NCBI RefSeq assembly: GCF_013369335.1
Contig: NZ_SZQJ01000005.1
Coordinates: 62,001-126,000, forward strand
DNA: 64,000 bases
Source: Vibrio sp. JPW-9-11-11
Lineage (GTDB): Bacteria > Pseudomonadota > Gammaproteobacteria > Enterobacterales > Vibrionaceae
Direction: 5' to 3'
Position numbers and translations under genes: made by a program. Under the pieces are notes generated by a model. The model saw only the letters and a list, made by a program, of their open reading frames with translations, did no database searches and was not told the DNA's origin. How positions within the stretch are numbered: position 1 is the first letter of the stretch; every line of letters begins with the position of its first letter. This document shows, in pieces, positions 39,495-49,076 of this stretch.

Positions 39495-41285
39495 ATGCAA
39501 CTGTTTAAAGTATCGCAAGGAATGCAAGTGATTGCCTATATTGCCTACCTATTGGCGGTGGGGGTGATGACTTATGCTTTGGTGGAACAGACGCACCCAT
39601 GGCAGCTGAGTTACTACTTCTTTCCTCTCCTGTTGCTGCTTGCCCTCTACTTAACGAACCGCTCGCTCAAGCATGTGTTTGCTTTCGCCGCGCTGTCGCT
39701 TTTTATGCTCGGTGGATTAATTCAGCCGTTTCAACTCGACGCGGTGAGAGTGTGTCTATTTCTGCTACCTTTGTGCTATATCGTATTGTTCCCCGGCTCC
39801 CTATGGCCCATCGCGGTGTGCGCCGCGCTGATTAATGTTCTGCTATACCAGCTACCCGTTACCGATTTCAAGCTGTTTGTTTCTACCTCAATTGAAGTGA
39901 CGGCGTTGACCGTTTTCTCGACCCTAATGACCTATTTTTATGTCAAAACTCGTCAACAGGCCGAGATGTTCAAAACCGAGAGCCAAACGGACTTTCTGAC
40001 CAAACTGCCCAACATCAATGCTTTTATGGAAGATGTAGAACGAGTCAATCAAAACAACGCCAGCGGTTTTGCGCTGATCTATATCGGTCTTGAGGGCTTT
40101 AAGAGTGTTAATGACCGATTGGGCTATCGCTATGGTGATGATCTACTCATTGAGTTTTCAAAATACGTGAAAGATATCGTCGCACAAAATGGCAAAGTGT
40201 ATCGCTTTGGCGGCGATGAGTTTGTCGCGTTAATTGAACATAAGGAACTGGCTAGAAAGCTTAATCAAGTGGTGGACGAGCTTACCCAGTTCAAAAGAGT
40301 GATGTTTAAGGTGGATAACACTTCGCACCGTCTTTCCTATTGTGTGGGTGTCGCGTTAGCCAAGGATGCGCAAGGCAATCATGATGTGTGGGCGAAAAAT
40401 GCGGATTTTGCGCTGTTTAAAGCGCGCTCAGAGGGAGCAGGGTCGGTCTGTTGGTTTGATGACGAGCTACTGAGTGAAACGATTCGTCAACATCAAATTG
40501 AAACCGAGATTAAGTCTGCGCTGCTGAGTAAGCAGTTCGTGTTGCTGTTTCAACCCAAAGTTTCGATTGATAGTGCGAGTGTCGTTGGCGCAGAAGCGTT
40601 GCTGCGCTGGAATCACCCCTACTTAGGCCCGATCTCTCCCGCAGAGTTTATCCCCATTGCCGAAAAAACCACTCAGATTGTGCCTGTAGGGCATTGGATT
40701 ATCTTTGAAGCGTGCCGCCAAGCTAAGCAATATAGCGATCAGGGAATGGCGATATGCGTCGCGGTGAATGTTTCGACGGTGCAGTTCGCCCATTGTGACT
40801 TGTTTGAAGTGGTGTGTAAGGCATTAAAAGAGACAGAGCTGCCTTCTCATTTGCTACAAATGGAAATCACCGAATCGGCGTTGATGAGTGACCCCGAACA
40901 CATTACTGATATCTGTCGTCAATTGCGAGCCATCGGGGTGTCGATTGCAATTGATGACTTTGGGGTTGAGTATTCGAGTTTGAAATACCTCAAACAGTTG
41001 CCAGTTGATATCATCAAGATTGATAAGTGTTTTATCGATGGTTGCGCGACCAATCACTCCGATCGTGTGTTACTTCGTACCATTATTCAGATGGGGCACA
41101 GTTTAGGTATCAAACTGGTGGCTGAAGGGGTTGAGCATCAAACACAACTAGACGTGCTTCGCGAAGAGCAATGTGATCAGTACCAAGGCTATCTGTTTTC
41201 TCACCCGCTGACCCACGATGAGTTTGCTTCCATGATGCGAGAAGAGCGACGAGAAGAGAAACGAGTTAAGCTAGTGAAAGAGTAA
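39495..41285 (+). CDS. Membrane GGDEF-EAL protein, probably a c-di-GMP phosphodiesterase
   Basis: 596 residues. Five or so membrane helices fill residues ~10-155, then a GGDEF domain (~165-325) and an EAL domain (~335-585). The GGDEF half keeps 'RFGGDEFVA', but the metal-binding 'D-x-D' segment reads 'IGLEGFKSVND', so it is probably inactive as a cyclase. The EAL half keeps 'EALLRWNHP', 'MEITESAL', 'IDDFG', 'IIKIDK', 'VAEGVE' and 'QGYLFSHP', the expected catalytic set. It should degrade cyclic-di-GMP. ATG 39495 is chosen over TTG 39489. Confidence 0.92.
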   Translation: MQLFKVSQGMQVIAYIAYLLAVGVMTYALVEQTHPWQLSYYFFPLLLLLALYLTNRSLKHVFAFAALSLFMLGGLIQPFQLDAVRVCLFLLPLCYIVLFPGSLWPIAVCAALINVLLYQLPVTDFKLFVSTSIEVTALTVFSTLMTYFYVKTRQQAEMFKTESQTDFLTKLPNINAFMEDVERVNQNNASGFALIYIGLEGFKSVNDRLGYRYGDDLLIEFSKYVKDIVAQNGKVYRFGGDEFVALIEHKELARKLNQVVDELTQFKRVMFKVDNTSHRLSYCVGVALAKDAQGNHDVWAKNADFALFKARSEGAGSVCWFDDELLSETIRQHQIETEIKSALLSKQFVLLFQPKVSIDSASVVGAEALLRWNHPYLGPISPAEFIPIAEKTTQIVPVGHWIIFEACRQAKQYSDQGMAICVAVNVSTVQFAHCDLFEVVCKALKETELPSHLLQMEITESALMSDPEHITDICRQLRAIGVSIAIDDFGVEYSSLKYLKQLPVDIIKIDKCFIDGCATNHSDRVLLRTIIQMGHSLGIKLVAEGVEHQTQLDVLREEQCDQYQGYLFSHPLTHDEFASMMREERREEKRVKLVKE

Positions 41286-41333
41286 AGAGCCGCCACTTAC
41301 TCGCGACTCTCATTTTTAGTGGATGCGAGACTT

Positions 41334-42440
41334 TTAATGGGTTAAGTAGTGCTCAACAAAGCGAGTGATATCCACCATGTCCTCAATAGCAATGTGCTCT
41401 TCGGTCGTGTGAACTTTTGCCATGCCTGTAGAAACATTCACGGTCGTCAGCCCTTTTGCGTTAAAGTTATTGGCATCACTTCCTCCTCCGGTCCCTTTGG
41501 TGTAGGGCTCGGCGCCAATCGCTTTAAAGGAGTGTTTGATTTGCTCAATGTGCGGGTGTTCGTCCGCGATAACAAACGCGTTGTACGCTCGGGTGGATTC
41601 AATTTCGACGGATGCGCCATGTTTGTCCGCTGCCGCTTGGAACGTGTTGATCATATGATCCACTTGTCGAGTCAGCTTATCATCATCCAACGAACGCGCC
41701 TCTGCGACTACTTTGAGAGTCGGCATCACAATATTGGTGGCATTGCCGCCTTGAATAATGCCGATGTTGGCCGTGGTCTCTGAATCAATACGTAGAAGTT
41801 TCATCTGGCTAATCGCGTCTGCCGCGACTTGAATCGCACTAATCCCTTCTTCAGGCGCAAGGCCTGCATGGGCGGGTCGACCGATGTAATTGGCAATGAT
41901 CTTCTGCTGACCTGGCGCGGCGTTAACGATAGTGCCAATCGGGCCGCCAGTATCAAGCACAATGGCTTTATCAGATTGAATGTAGTTCATGTCGAAATGT
42001 TGTGAACCAAACAGGCCACCTTCTTCATGGACCGTGAAGGCGATTTCGATAGTTTTGTGCGCCATTTGTTGCTCTTGAATCGAGCGTATGGCTTCAAAGA
42101 TAGCGGCAATGCCAGATTTATCATCACCGCCTAAGATTGTTGCCCCTTTTGAACGAATGATGCCATCCTCGATGATAGGTTCAATACCGATGCCAGGCGT
42201 CACCGTATCCATGTGGCAGCTAAGCACCACGCTATCAGGTAACTGTCCTTCGAGTTTGGCGTATAAGTTGAAACCATTTGAGACATGGTCAGGTACGGGC
42301 AGTTTATGAACACAAAAGCCCAGCTCGCCAAGTTGCTCTGCCAGCAGCTCGCCGATTTGCTTTTCATTACACGATTCACTGTCAATTTTGACTAAATCGC
42401 AAAAGTGGTTGACGAGACGATCACGGTTGATGGTTGTCAT
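41334..42440 (-). CDS. M20-family peptidase T-like metallopeptidase
   Basis: 368 residues. Two-zinc M20 pattern: 'VVLSCHMDTVTPG' (first His/Asp), 'GGDDKSGIAAIFEA', the catalytic/metal pair 'FTVHEEGGLFGS', and the late His in 'VSTGMAKVHTTEEH'. The sequence is nearest the PepT-like (tripeptidase-like) group; E. coli PepT is longer (~408). Cytoplasmic. AGGTAGAACA lies before the ATG. Substrate unknown. Confidence 0.9.
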   Translation of the reverse strand: MTTINRDRLVNHFCDLVKIDSESCNEKQIGELLAEQLGELGFCVHKLPVPDHVSNGFNLYAKLEGQLPDSVVLSCHMDTVTPGIGIEPIIEDGIIRSKGATILGGDDKSGIAAIFEAIRSIQEQQMAHKTIEIAFTVHEEGGLFGSQHFDMNYIQSDKAIVLDTGGPIGTIVNAAPGQQKIIANYIGRPAHAGLAPEEGISAIQVAADAISQMKLLRIDSETTANIGIIQGGNATNIVMPTLKVVAEARSLDDDKLTRQVDHMINTFQAAADKHGASVEIESTRAYNAFVIADEHPHIEQIKHSFKAIGAEPYTKGTGGGSDANNFNAKGLTTVNVSTGMAKVHTTEEHIAIEDMVDITRFVEHYLTH

Positions 42441-42819
42441 TGTTCTACCTCATTTAGGAACAGAGGGCCTTACCTTAGCGCTCTGTGTTCCATCTCGGTC
42501 TGAGCTAAATCAATCTATCTCGCCTTTGGCGTCAGATTTGTTGCCCCTGTGGGCAGAATGCCATCGGCGGAGTAAAAAGAAGTCATATCCAAACGTGTCA
42601 TGTAGCTAAATGAGATGAAATGTAAAGTTTATGTTACTTTCAGCTGTGATTTTAAGATTTTGATATTATTCGATTAATTTATTTTCGGCATGGCTGGTTT
42701 ACACTTTTTGATTACATTGTGTTAACGATAAATTAAACGGGCGAGGTTCATTTTTATTCTCACTTAAGCCAAGTTATTGAGAGTAACACGGCAGTGATAT
42801 CAATAATGAGGGAACAAAA
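42441..42819. other. Divergent promoter region between the M20 peptidase and hppD
   Basis: No gene seen. TGTAAAGTTTATGTTACT at about 42620-42637 is a weak match to a TyrR box. TTTACA at 42698-42703 could be a -35 for hppD, but a good -10 at the right distance is lacking. Confidence 0.35.
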
Positions 42820-43893
42820 ATGAACGAAGTGTACAACCCACTTGGTACGGATGGCTTTGAGTTTGTCGAATACACGGCAGCCGATGAGAAGGGCATTCAA
42901 GATCTTAAACAGCTATTTAGCTCTCTTGGGTTTGCTGAAGTCGCCAAACATCGTTCAAAAGAGGCGTGGCTATACCGTCAGGGTGACGTCAACTTTATTG
43001 TTAACGCGCAGCCACATAGCCAAGCGCATGAATTTGCGAAGATTCATGGCCCTTCGGTGTGTGGTATGGCTTTTCGCGTTGCGGACTCTGCCAAAGCAAT
43101 GGAGCACGCGATCGCGCATGGTGGTGAACAGTATGTGACGCAAATTGGCCCAATGGAGCTGAGTATCCCCGCCATCTATGGGATTGGCGAAAGCTTGTTG
43201 TATTTCGTCGACCGCTATCAAGACGGTAGCATCTATGAAGTTGATTTTCGTTTTTATCCCGATGCCAAAGAGCGACTAGAAAAGATGGATGTCGGCTTGT
43301 ATGAAATTGACCATCTCACTCACAACGTACGCCAAGGCAATATGGACGTTTGGTCGGGTTTTTATGAGCGTATTGGTAACTTCAAAGAGATTCGTTATTT
43401 TGACATCGAAGGTAAGCTAACCGGGCTTGTTAGCCGAGCGATGACGGCACCGTGTGGCAAAATCCGCATTCCAATCAATGAGTCGTCAGACGATAAGTCA
43501 CAGATTGAAGAGTTTATTCGTGAGTACAACGGTGAGGGCATCCAGCATATCGCGTTAACCACTGACGATATTTACACCACTGTTCAAACCCTTCGCGACC
43601 GCGGCATGGACTTTATGCCAACCCCGGATACCTATTACGAGAAGGTCGATAGTCGAGTAGAAGGGCATAGCGAAGATGTCGATAAGTTGCGTGACCTGCA
43701 AATACTGATCGACGGCGCGCCAATGAAAGACGGCATCCTACTGCAAATCTTTACTCAAACGGTGATCGGCCCTGTGTTCTTTGAAATCATTCAGCGCAAA
43801 GGCAACGAAGGGTTTGGTGAGGGTAACTTCAAAGCGCTGTTCGAATCGATAGAAGAAGACCAAATTCGTCGCGGAGTACTCGACAATGCATAA
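42820..43893 (+). CDS. hppD: 4-hydroxyphenylpyruvate dioxygenase
   Basis: 357 residues. It converts 4-hydroxyphenylpyruvate to homogentisate. The iron facial triad is visible: His in 'EIDHLTHNV', His in 'GIQHIALTTDDI' and Glu in 'VFFEIIQRKG'. Other marks are 'GFEFVEY' at the N-terminus and 'KIRIPINE'. First gene of a four-gene tyrosine-degradation operon; its stop overlaps the hmgA start by 8 bases. GAGGGAAC precedes the ATG. Confidence 0.96.
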   Translation: MNEVYNPLGTDGFEFVEYTAADEKGIQDLKQLFSSLGFAEVAKHRSKEAWLYRQGDVNFIVNAQPHSQAHEFAKIHGPSVCGMAFRVADSAKAMEHAIAHGGEQYVTQIGPMELSIPAIYGIGESLLYFVDRYQDGSIYEVDFRFYPDAKERLEKMDVGLYEIDHLTHNVRQGNMDVWSGFYERIGNFKEIRYFDIEGKLTGLVSRAMTAPCGKIRIPINESSDDKSQIEEFIREYNGEGIQHIALTTDDIYTTVQTLRDRGMDFMPTPDTYYEKVDSRVEGHSEDVDKLRDLQILIDGAPMKDGILLQIFTQTVIGPVFFEIIQRKGNEGFGEGNFKALFESIEEDQIRRGVLDNA

Positions 43894-45016
43894 GTGGATT
43901 ACATTCCCTCACCGGGAGGGAGTGTGCTCCAAGCAGGCGCACGCCGACTTTCCCGAAGAGGCAATTTATGAGCGTGAAGCGGGACGCAGCGGCTTTTTTG
44001 GTCCGGCGTCTCACTTTCATCATCAACATGCTCCGACAGGCTGGAGTGAGTGGCAAGGCGAGCTCAAACCGCGCGCCTTTAACTTCAATCTCGTTGAGCA
44101 AGCCGCGCAGACCTCACCTTGGTTGGTACCGCATTTGCTGCATAACGCCAACTGTAAAGTTCGGGTGTGGAAACTGGACAGCGCAATGGAGCACTTAGTA
44201 CGTAACGCCGATGGCGATGAACTGCTATTTATTCACCAGGGTAAAGCCGATCTCTACTGCGATTATGGGCACCTAGAAGTGGTCGAAGGGGATTATGTGA
44301 TGATCCCGCGCTCGACCAATTGGCGTTTAGAGCCTGCCGAGCCCATGTTTGTGTTGATGATAGAAAACACAGACGCAGCGTACACCTTGCCCGAGAAAGG
44401 CATGGTCGGCAATCACGCCGTCTTTGATCCAGCTGTTTTGGATGTGCCTAGTATTGATCAAGCGTTTAAAGAACAGTACAGCGAGCAGGTAACCCAAGTT
44501 CACATTAAGCGTCATGAACAGGTAAGTGTGGTCACATACCCATTCAATCCACTCGATGCGATTGGATGGCATGGTGATTTGTCGGTAGTACGGGTCAATT
44601 GGCGTGATATCAGGCCTTTGATGTCACATCGCTATCACCTTCCTCCTTCAGCGCACACCACGTTTGTTGGTCAGGGGTTTGTGGTCTGTACCTTTGTACC
44701 TCGCCCGATTGAGAGCGATCCTGGCGCATTGAAAGTGCCGTTTTATCACAACAACGACGATTACGATGAGGTGCTGTTTTACCACGCTGGCGACTTTTTC
44801 AGTCGTGACAACATTGAAGCGGGTATGGTGACTTTCCACCCTGCAGGCTTTACTCATGGCCCGCACCCGAAAGCGTTTAAGGCAGGGCAAGAGTACAAGA
44901 AGAAGTTCACCGATGAAGTGGCGGTGATGATTGATACTCGTCACGCACTGCAGTTCAGCGAGCACGCACAGCAGGTCGAAAATCCTCAGTACGTTTACAG
45001 TTGGCAACAAAAATAA
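43886..45016 (+). CDS. hmgA: Homogentisate 1,2-dioxygenase
   Basis: 376 residues, shorter than the ~430-440 of the human/Pseudomonas type but of the cupin dioxygenase fold with the iron-site region 'YHNNDDYDEVLFYHAGDFF' and 'TFHPAGFTHGPHP'. It opens the ring of homogentisate to maleylacetoacetate. If it fails while hppD works, cells make pyomelanin. It overlaps hppD by 8 bases and is followed 13 bases later by the fumarylacetoacetase gene. Confidence 0.93.
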   Translation: MHKWITFPHREGVCSKQAHADFPEEAIYEREAGRSGFFGPASHFHHQHAPTGWSEWQGELKPRAFNFNLVEQAAQTSPWLVPHLLHNANCKVRVWKLDSAMEHLVRNADGDELLFIHQGKADLYCDYGHLEVVEGDYVMIPRSTNWRLEPAEPMFVLMIENTDAAYTLPEKGMVGNHAVFDPAVLDVPSIDQAFKEQYSEQVTQVHIKRHEQVSVVTYPFNPLDAIGWHGDLSVVRVNWRDIRPLMSHRYHLPPSAHTTFVGQGFVVCTFVPRPIESDPGALKVPFYHNNDDYDEVLFYHAGDFFSRDNIEAGMVTFHPAGFTHGPHPKAFKAGQEYKKKFTDEVAVMIDTRHALQFSEHAQQVENPQYVYSWQQK

Positions 45017-45029
45017 CAAGGGATCTTAT

Positions 45030-46043
45030 ATGAAGTTAGCTACCCTAAAAAACAACAGTCGCGATGGCCTGCTGGTCGTCGTTAGCAAAGATCTAAGCAA
45101 ATGTGTGGCGGTGCCCGAAATCGCACAAACCATGCAGCACGCACTCGACAATTGGTCTGATGTCGAGCCACAACTGCATGAAATCTCAGTGGCGCTCAAC
45201 AGTGGTGAACTGACCAACGAAATGGCGTTTAATGCTCAAAGCTGTGAATCGCCCCTGCCGCGCGCCTACCAATGGGCGGATGGGTCGGCCTACGTCAATC
45301 ACGTTGAACTAGTGCGTAAAGCGCGCGGTGCTGAAATGCCACCGAGCTTTTGGACAGATCCTTTGATGTACCAAGGCGGTTCTGACGCATTTATTGGTCC
45401 TTGTGACGACATCCCTGTCTTTAGTGAAGAGTGGGGAATTGACTTTGAAGGTGAGGTAGCCGTGGTCACTGGCGATGTGCCTATGGGCGCATCTGAAACT
45501 GACGCGGCAAAAGCGATTCGCTTGGTGATGTTAGTTAATGACGTATCACTGCGCGGCTTAATTCCTAATGAGCTTGCAAAAGGGTTTGGTTTCTTCCAAT
45601 CTAAGCCTTCATCGGTATTCTCTCCGGTCGCGGTCACGCCTGATGAGCTGGGTGATGATTGGGATGGCGGCAAACTGAATTTGCCTTTGCTAAGTCAATA
45701 CAACGGTAAGCCATTCGGTTGCCCCAATGCCGGTGTTGATATGACGTTTGAGTTTCCACAATTGGTCGCCCATGCTGCCAAAACTAGACCGCTATCGGCT
45801 GGTGCTATCATTGGCTCAGGTACGGTATCAAACAAACAAGGGACTGATTACGGTACCGCGATTTCAGAAGGGGGAGTCGGCTACTCCTGCATCGCTGAAG
45901 TGCGTATGATTGAAACGATTCGTGATGGCAAACCTTCAACCAGCTTTATGAAATTTGGCGATCGTATTCGTATCGAAATGAAAGATGCGGATGGGCACTC
46001 TATTTTCGGAGCGATTGATCAGCAAGTGGTGAAGTATGCCTAA
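45030..46043 (+). CDS. Fumarylacetoacetate hydrolase-family protein
   Basis: 337 residues of the FAH fold: 'IDFEGEVAVVTGDVPMG' (acidic metal ligands), 'LVNDVSLRGLIPNEL', 'FGCPNAGVDMTFEF' and 'GSGTVSNKQGTDYG'. In this operon the natural reaction is fumarylacetoacetate to fumarate and acetoacetate. The open frame begins upstream at 44931 inside hmgA, but AAGGGAT precedes ATG 45030. It overlaps maiA by 8 bases. Confidence 0.93.
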   Translation: MKLATLKNNSRDGLLVVVSKDLSKCVAVPEIAQTMQHALDNWSDVEPQLHEISVALNSGELTNEMAFNAQSCESPLPRAYQWADGSAYVNHVELVRKARGAEMPPSFWTDPLMYQGGSDAFIGPCDDIPVFSEEWGIDFEGEVAVVTGDVPMGASETDAAKAIRLVMLVNDVSLRGLIPNELAKGFGFFQSKPSSVFSPVAVTPDELGDDWDGGKLNLPLLSQYNGKPFGCPNAGVDMTFEFPQLVAHAAKTRPLSAGAIIGSGTVSNKQGTDYGTAISEGGVGYSCIAEVRMIETIRDGKPSTSFMKFGDRIRIEMKDADGHSIFGAIDQQVVKYA

Positions 46044-46686
46044 TCGCGTACTTTACGGTTATTGGCGCTCGTCTGCGGCTTATCGAGTCCGCATTGCGCT
46101 CAATCTCAAAGGATTGGAATACCAGCAGCGCAGTGTTCACCTAGTCAAGGCCGGCGGGGAACAGCACTCGAGCGCTTTTCGCCAACTGAACCCGAACCAG
46201 TTGGTGCCAGTATTCGTTGACGACGAGGTGACGCTGAACCAGTCGCTGACGATCATTGATTATCTTGATGAGACGTACCCTGAAGTACTGCTTACCCCAT
46301 CAGATAAAGAGCAGCGTTATCTGGTTAAAGCGCTGGCGCAAGATATTGCAATCGATATCCATCCTCTCAATAACCTAAGGGTATTGCAGTATCTCTCAAA
46401 TCAACTGAAGGTCGAAGACTCGGAAAAAACGCGCTGGTACTTGCATTGGGTAGAGTGTGGATTCGAGGCTTTAGAACAGCGTTTAAGCCAAACACATGGC
46501 CAGTATTGTGTGGGCGACCACGTGACCTTAGCCGATGTGTGTTTGGTCCCGCAGGTGTACAACGCACGGCGTTTTAATCTTGATATGTCGCGTTATCCGA
46601 TTATTGAAAAAGTGACAGCGTCGCTCAATCGACTGGACGCTTTTCAGGTAGCATCGCCAGATAGCCAGCCTGATACAGAGCACTAG
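46036..46686 (+). CDS. maiA: Maleylacetoacetate isomerase (zeta-class GST)
   Basis: 216 residues with the zeta-GST active-site motif 'SSAAYRVRIALNLKG', then 'NPNQLVPVFVDD', 'LNQSLTIIDYLDETYP' and the C-terminal helix segment 'YCVGDHVTLADVCLVPQVYNA'. It isomerises maleylacetoacetate to fumarylacetoacetate with glutathione. Last gene of the operon; a terminator follows. Confidence 0.95.
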   Translation: MPNRVLYGYWRSSAAYRVRIALNLKGLEYQQRSVHLVKAGGEQHSSAFRQLNPNQLVPVFVDDEVTLNQSLTIIDYLDETYPEVLLTPSDKEQRYLVKALAQDIAIDIHPLNNLRVLQYLSNQLKVEDSEKTRWYLHWVECGFEALEQRLSQTHGQYCVGDHVTLADVCLVPQVYNARRFNLDMSRYPIIEKVTASLNRLDAFQVASPDSQPDTEH

Positions 46687-46698
46687 CCACTGATATGT

Positions 46699-46727
46699 AA
46701 AAAGCCACCTATTTGGTGGCTTTTTTC
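46699..46727 (+). terminator. Terminator of the hppD-hmgA-fah-maiA operon
   Basis: AAAAAGCCACC and GGTGGCTTTTTT pair around a 5-base loop and end in a T-run. Confidence 0.92.
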
Positions 46728-46752
46728 ATTTTTATTGCTCGAACAGAGCGAG

Positions 46753-46938
46753 TTAACGCAGTGAGCTTACTTGGCGCTCTCTGTGCTGCAACTCAGCAAT
46801 GTTAAATTGGCGTACATCCAGTGTCGCCAGGTCGTTACACTCTTTACACGAGTGGTGGCTCATGCCATCGACGTAGTCATGTTTGGTTAGCATACTTGGT
46901 TTTTTACACCAATCGCATACCCCTTCAATGGTAAACAT
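46753..46938 (-). CDS. Small zinc-finger-like protein, 61 aa
   Basis: Two CxxC knuckles, 'GVCDWCKKPS' and 'HSCKECNDLA', spaced as in a treble-clef or ribbon zinc site, then a charged helix. GGGGAGA precedes the ATG. Family not recognised, but the motif spacing and ribosome site make it a credible gene. Confidence 0.75.
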   Translation of the reverse strand: MFTIEGVCDWCKKPSMLTKHDYVDGMSHHSCKECNDLATLDVRQFNIAELQHRERQVSSLR

Positions 46939-47108
46939 AGTGATCTCCCCACCTTTATTGCTTAGGTGTTATTGTCGCGCGGCATTATGACATGAACAGG
47001 ACTATTAAGTTAATTGTTTGTTACTGGTAATGGGAGGGTGATCGATTGCGTAGCCCCGCAATTTCGAGCTTTCCAGAACGGTATAGTGTAGGGAAAGTGA
47101 CTTTGTAA

Positions 47109-48137
47109 CTATTTGTTAACGTGTTTTAAGATCACTTTTAACGCTTGGTTCAAGCGTTTCATCTCTTCTTCGCTACCCTTCAAGTCAGGATGGTAAATTT
47201 TACTTAGCTGTTTATACCTGAGCTTAATGTTTTTCTCGTCGGGTATTTGGCTTGGGGAAAAGCCAAACAGCGCACAGGCAAGGTTGAGCGGGTTATCTTT
47301 GTAGCTCATCTGTGGTGCTGGCGCTTTTCCGTTAGCTTGCAACTTTTTAACGTGGCGGTATAGCGTTTCTAGTTGGCGTTTTTGCTGTTTTAAGGTGTCA
47401 TCTTTACGTTTGAGTTCACGCTCGAGTTTGATTTGCTGGCGCTGCTGATCGCTATCACTGGAGTGAACATTAGCCTTAAGCTGTTGTTGGCGTCGAAGTA
47501 GGATCACCAGTCCCACTAGACTCGCAATCAAAGCCGTTAGCAACGAATAGAGCCATTTGTTTTGGTCTTGTTGGCTAATTGAGCGTGATTTCGCGTTGGG
47601 GCTGAGCTCAATTTGTTCGGCGTCAAAGGCCTCTTCGAGCTGGTCTAGGGTCGCAACTTGCTCTGCGCGGCGGTTATTAAACTGTTGTTCAAGCACTCGA
47701 GCGTAGTCTTGCTCGGCGTCGGGGTTATTTCGCGCCGCCTCTTGATACCAAAGCTCAGCGAGATCGAGGTTGTTTGTCGGCTGTTTGAGTTGCTCGTAAA
47801 CTTCGCCGAGTAAACGTGGCGCTTGTTCGTCGCCAAGCATCGCTGCTTTAGTTAACCAAAATAGTGCGTTTTCAATATCTTTGTTGGTTCCAGACCCAGT
47901 AAGGTAGGCTTGACCTGTCGCAAGAGCCGCAACCTGACTGCCGTTTTGCGCCGCTTGTTGATACCAATACAAGGCTTCACTATTTGATTGCTCGACTTGA
48001 TCGCCACGTGAGTACTTTTCAGCGAGCTGAAGTTGAGCGTGAACGCTGTTGTTTTGCGCACTTTTTACCAGTTCTTCCACCGTTTGTGCGGCAGTCAAAA
48101 ATGAACAACTCAGAAGCAGAAACGGCAGTAGGCGCAA
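47109..48137 (-). CDS. Sel1-repeat / TM / J-domain membrane protein
   Basis: 342 residues in an unusual order. A signal peptide (MRLLPFLLLSCSFLTAAQ) is followed by Sel1-type repeats (~20-150; 'AQLQLAEKYSRGDQVEQ', 'EALYWYQQAAQNGS', 'ALFWLTKAAMLGDEQA'). A membrane helix lies at about 195-215, then a coiled coil (~225-270) and a C-terminal J-domain with HPD in 'LSKIYHPDLKGS'. The Sel1 part should be periplasmic and the J-domain cytoplasmic, where it could recruit DnaK. Confidence 0.85.
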   Translation of the reverse strand: MRLLPFLLLSCSFLTAAQTVEELVKSAQNNSVHAQLQLAEKYSRGDQVEQSNSEALYWYQQAAQNGSQVAALATGQAYLTGSGTNKDIENALFWLTKAAMLGDEQAPRLLGEVYEQLKQPTNNLDLAELWYQEAARNNPDAEQDYARVLEQQFNNRRAEQVATLDQLEEAFDAEQIELSPNAKSRSISQQDQNKWLYSLLTALIASLVGLVILLRRQQQLKANVHSSDSDQQRQQIKLERELKRKDDTLKQQKRQLETLYRHVKKLQANGKAPAPQMSYKDNPLNLACALFGFSPSQIPDEKNIKLRYKQLSKIYHPDLKGSEEEMKRLNQALKVILKHVNK

Positions 48138-48207
48138 AATAATCTCACGTAAATTGAAATACTATTTGCTCAGTATATCAATTCAGCCAATAAATAAGAC
48201 CCATTGA

Positions 48208-48236
48208 GCAAAAAAAATGGCTTCCGTAGAAGCCAT
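48208..48236 (-). terminator. Terminator of the OmpA-like lipoprotein gene
   Basis: ATGGCTTC and GAAGCCAT pair around a 4-base loop and are followed on the minus strand by eight T residues. Confidence 0.9.
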
Positions 48237-48262
48237 CATCAAAGAGGTGAGATTGCGAGTTA

Positions 48263-48931
48263 TTATTTGAGCGGTAGAATCTGAATCTCAACTCGGCGGT
48301 TACATGCGCGGCCATTAGCCGTACTATTTGTGCAAAGTGGGTAGCGTTCTCCATTGCCGCGAGCAATAGCGCGACCAGCTGCGACACCTTGTCCGACTAA
48401 GTATGAGCGCACCGCTTCTGCACGTCGTTCAGATAGCACTTGGTTTGTAGTGTCACTACCTGTACTGTCAGTGTGCCCATCAATCACAAGGCTTGTGTCT
48501 GGGTATTCGACAAGAATACGCGCGACACCACGCAAGGTTTTATGAATACTGCTATCAAGTTGGTAGGAGTTAGTTTGGAAACCAATACCGTTTTCGAGAC
48601 GCAGCAACAGTTGGTTTTCGCCGACACGCTCTACTTGAACCCCTGAATCAAGCAGTTCCTTGCGTAGCGCTGCTTCTTGTTGGTCGAAGTAGTAACCAAT
48701 ACCGCCACCTACAGCAGCGCCGCCTGCAGCTCCCACTAATGCACGTTGTCGACGTTCTTTAGCATCATCACCGGTTGCCAGTCCTACTGCGGCTCCTGCA
48801 ATGGCTCCGATAAGCGCGCCTTGGGTGGTCGAGTTCGTCTCTGTTTCACCCGTTGTGGCATTTTGGCGTTGAGTGGCCTGACAGCCAGAAAGGGCGATAG
48901 CGACTACAAGCGCAAGCGTCATTTTTTTCAC
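48263..48931 (-). CDS. OmpA-family lipoprotein (YiaD-like)
   Basis: 222 residues: lipoprotein signal 'LALVVAIALSGCQ' with a lipobox Cys, a glycine-zipper segment (~40-90; 'GALIGAIAGAAVGLATGDD', 'VGAAGGAAVGGGIGYYFD'), and a C-terminal OmpA peptidoglycan-binding domain ('DTSLVIDGHTDSTGSDTTN', 'LSERRAEAVRSYL', 'CNRRVEIQI'). Tethers the outer membrane to the cell wall. The frame extends 60 codons upstream, but CGGAGAAG before the GTG at 48931 and the signal peptide decide the start. Confidence 0.92.
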   Translation of the reverse strand: MKKMTLALVVAIALSGCQATQRQNATTGETETNSTTQGALIGAIAGAAVGLATGDDAKERRQRALVGAAGGAAVGGGIGYYFDQQEAALRKELLDSGVQVERVGENQLLLRLENGIGFQTNSYQLDSSIHKTLRGVARILVEYPDTSLVIDGHTDSTGSDTTNQVLSERRAEAVRSYLVGQGVAAGRAIARGNGERYPLCTNSTANGRACNRRVEIQILPLK

Positions 48932-49076
48932 GATAACTTCTCCGTGTATCATTGTACTTTGACCAGATTGACGTTCTGGTGCATGCGTATCTAGAATAAA
49001 GCCGATACGATGCACGCTGTCAATTGATGAAAAGATTAATTGACTGAATATTAACGATGGCTGAACGAGTTTTGTT

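Noticed and set aside
42620-42637. TyrR box upstream of hppD
   Set aside because: Only one half-site matches well (TGTAAA); the second half fits at about 4 of 6 positions, too weak to call.
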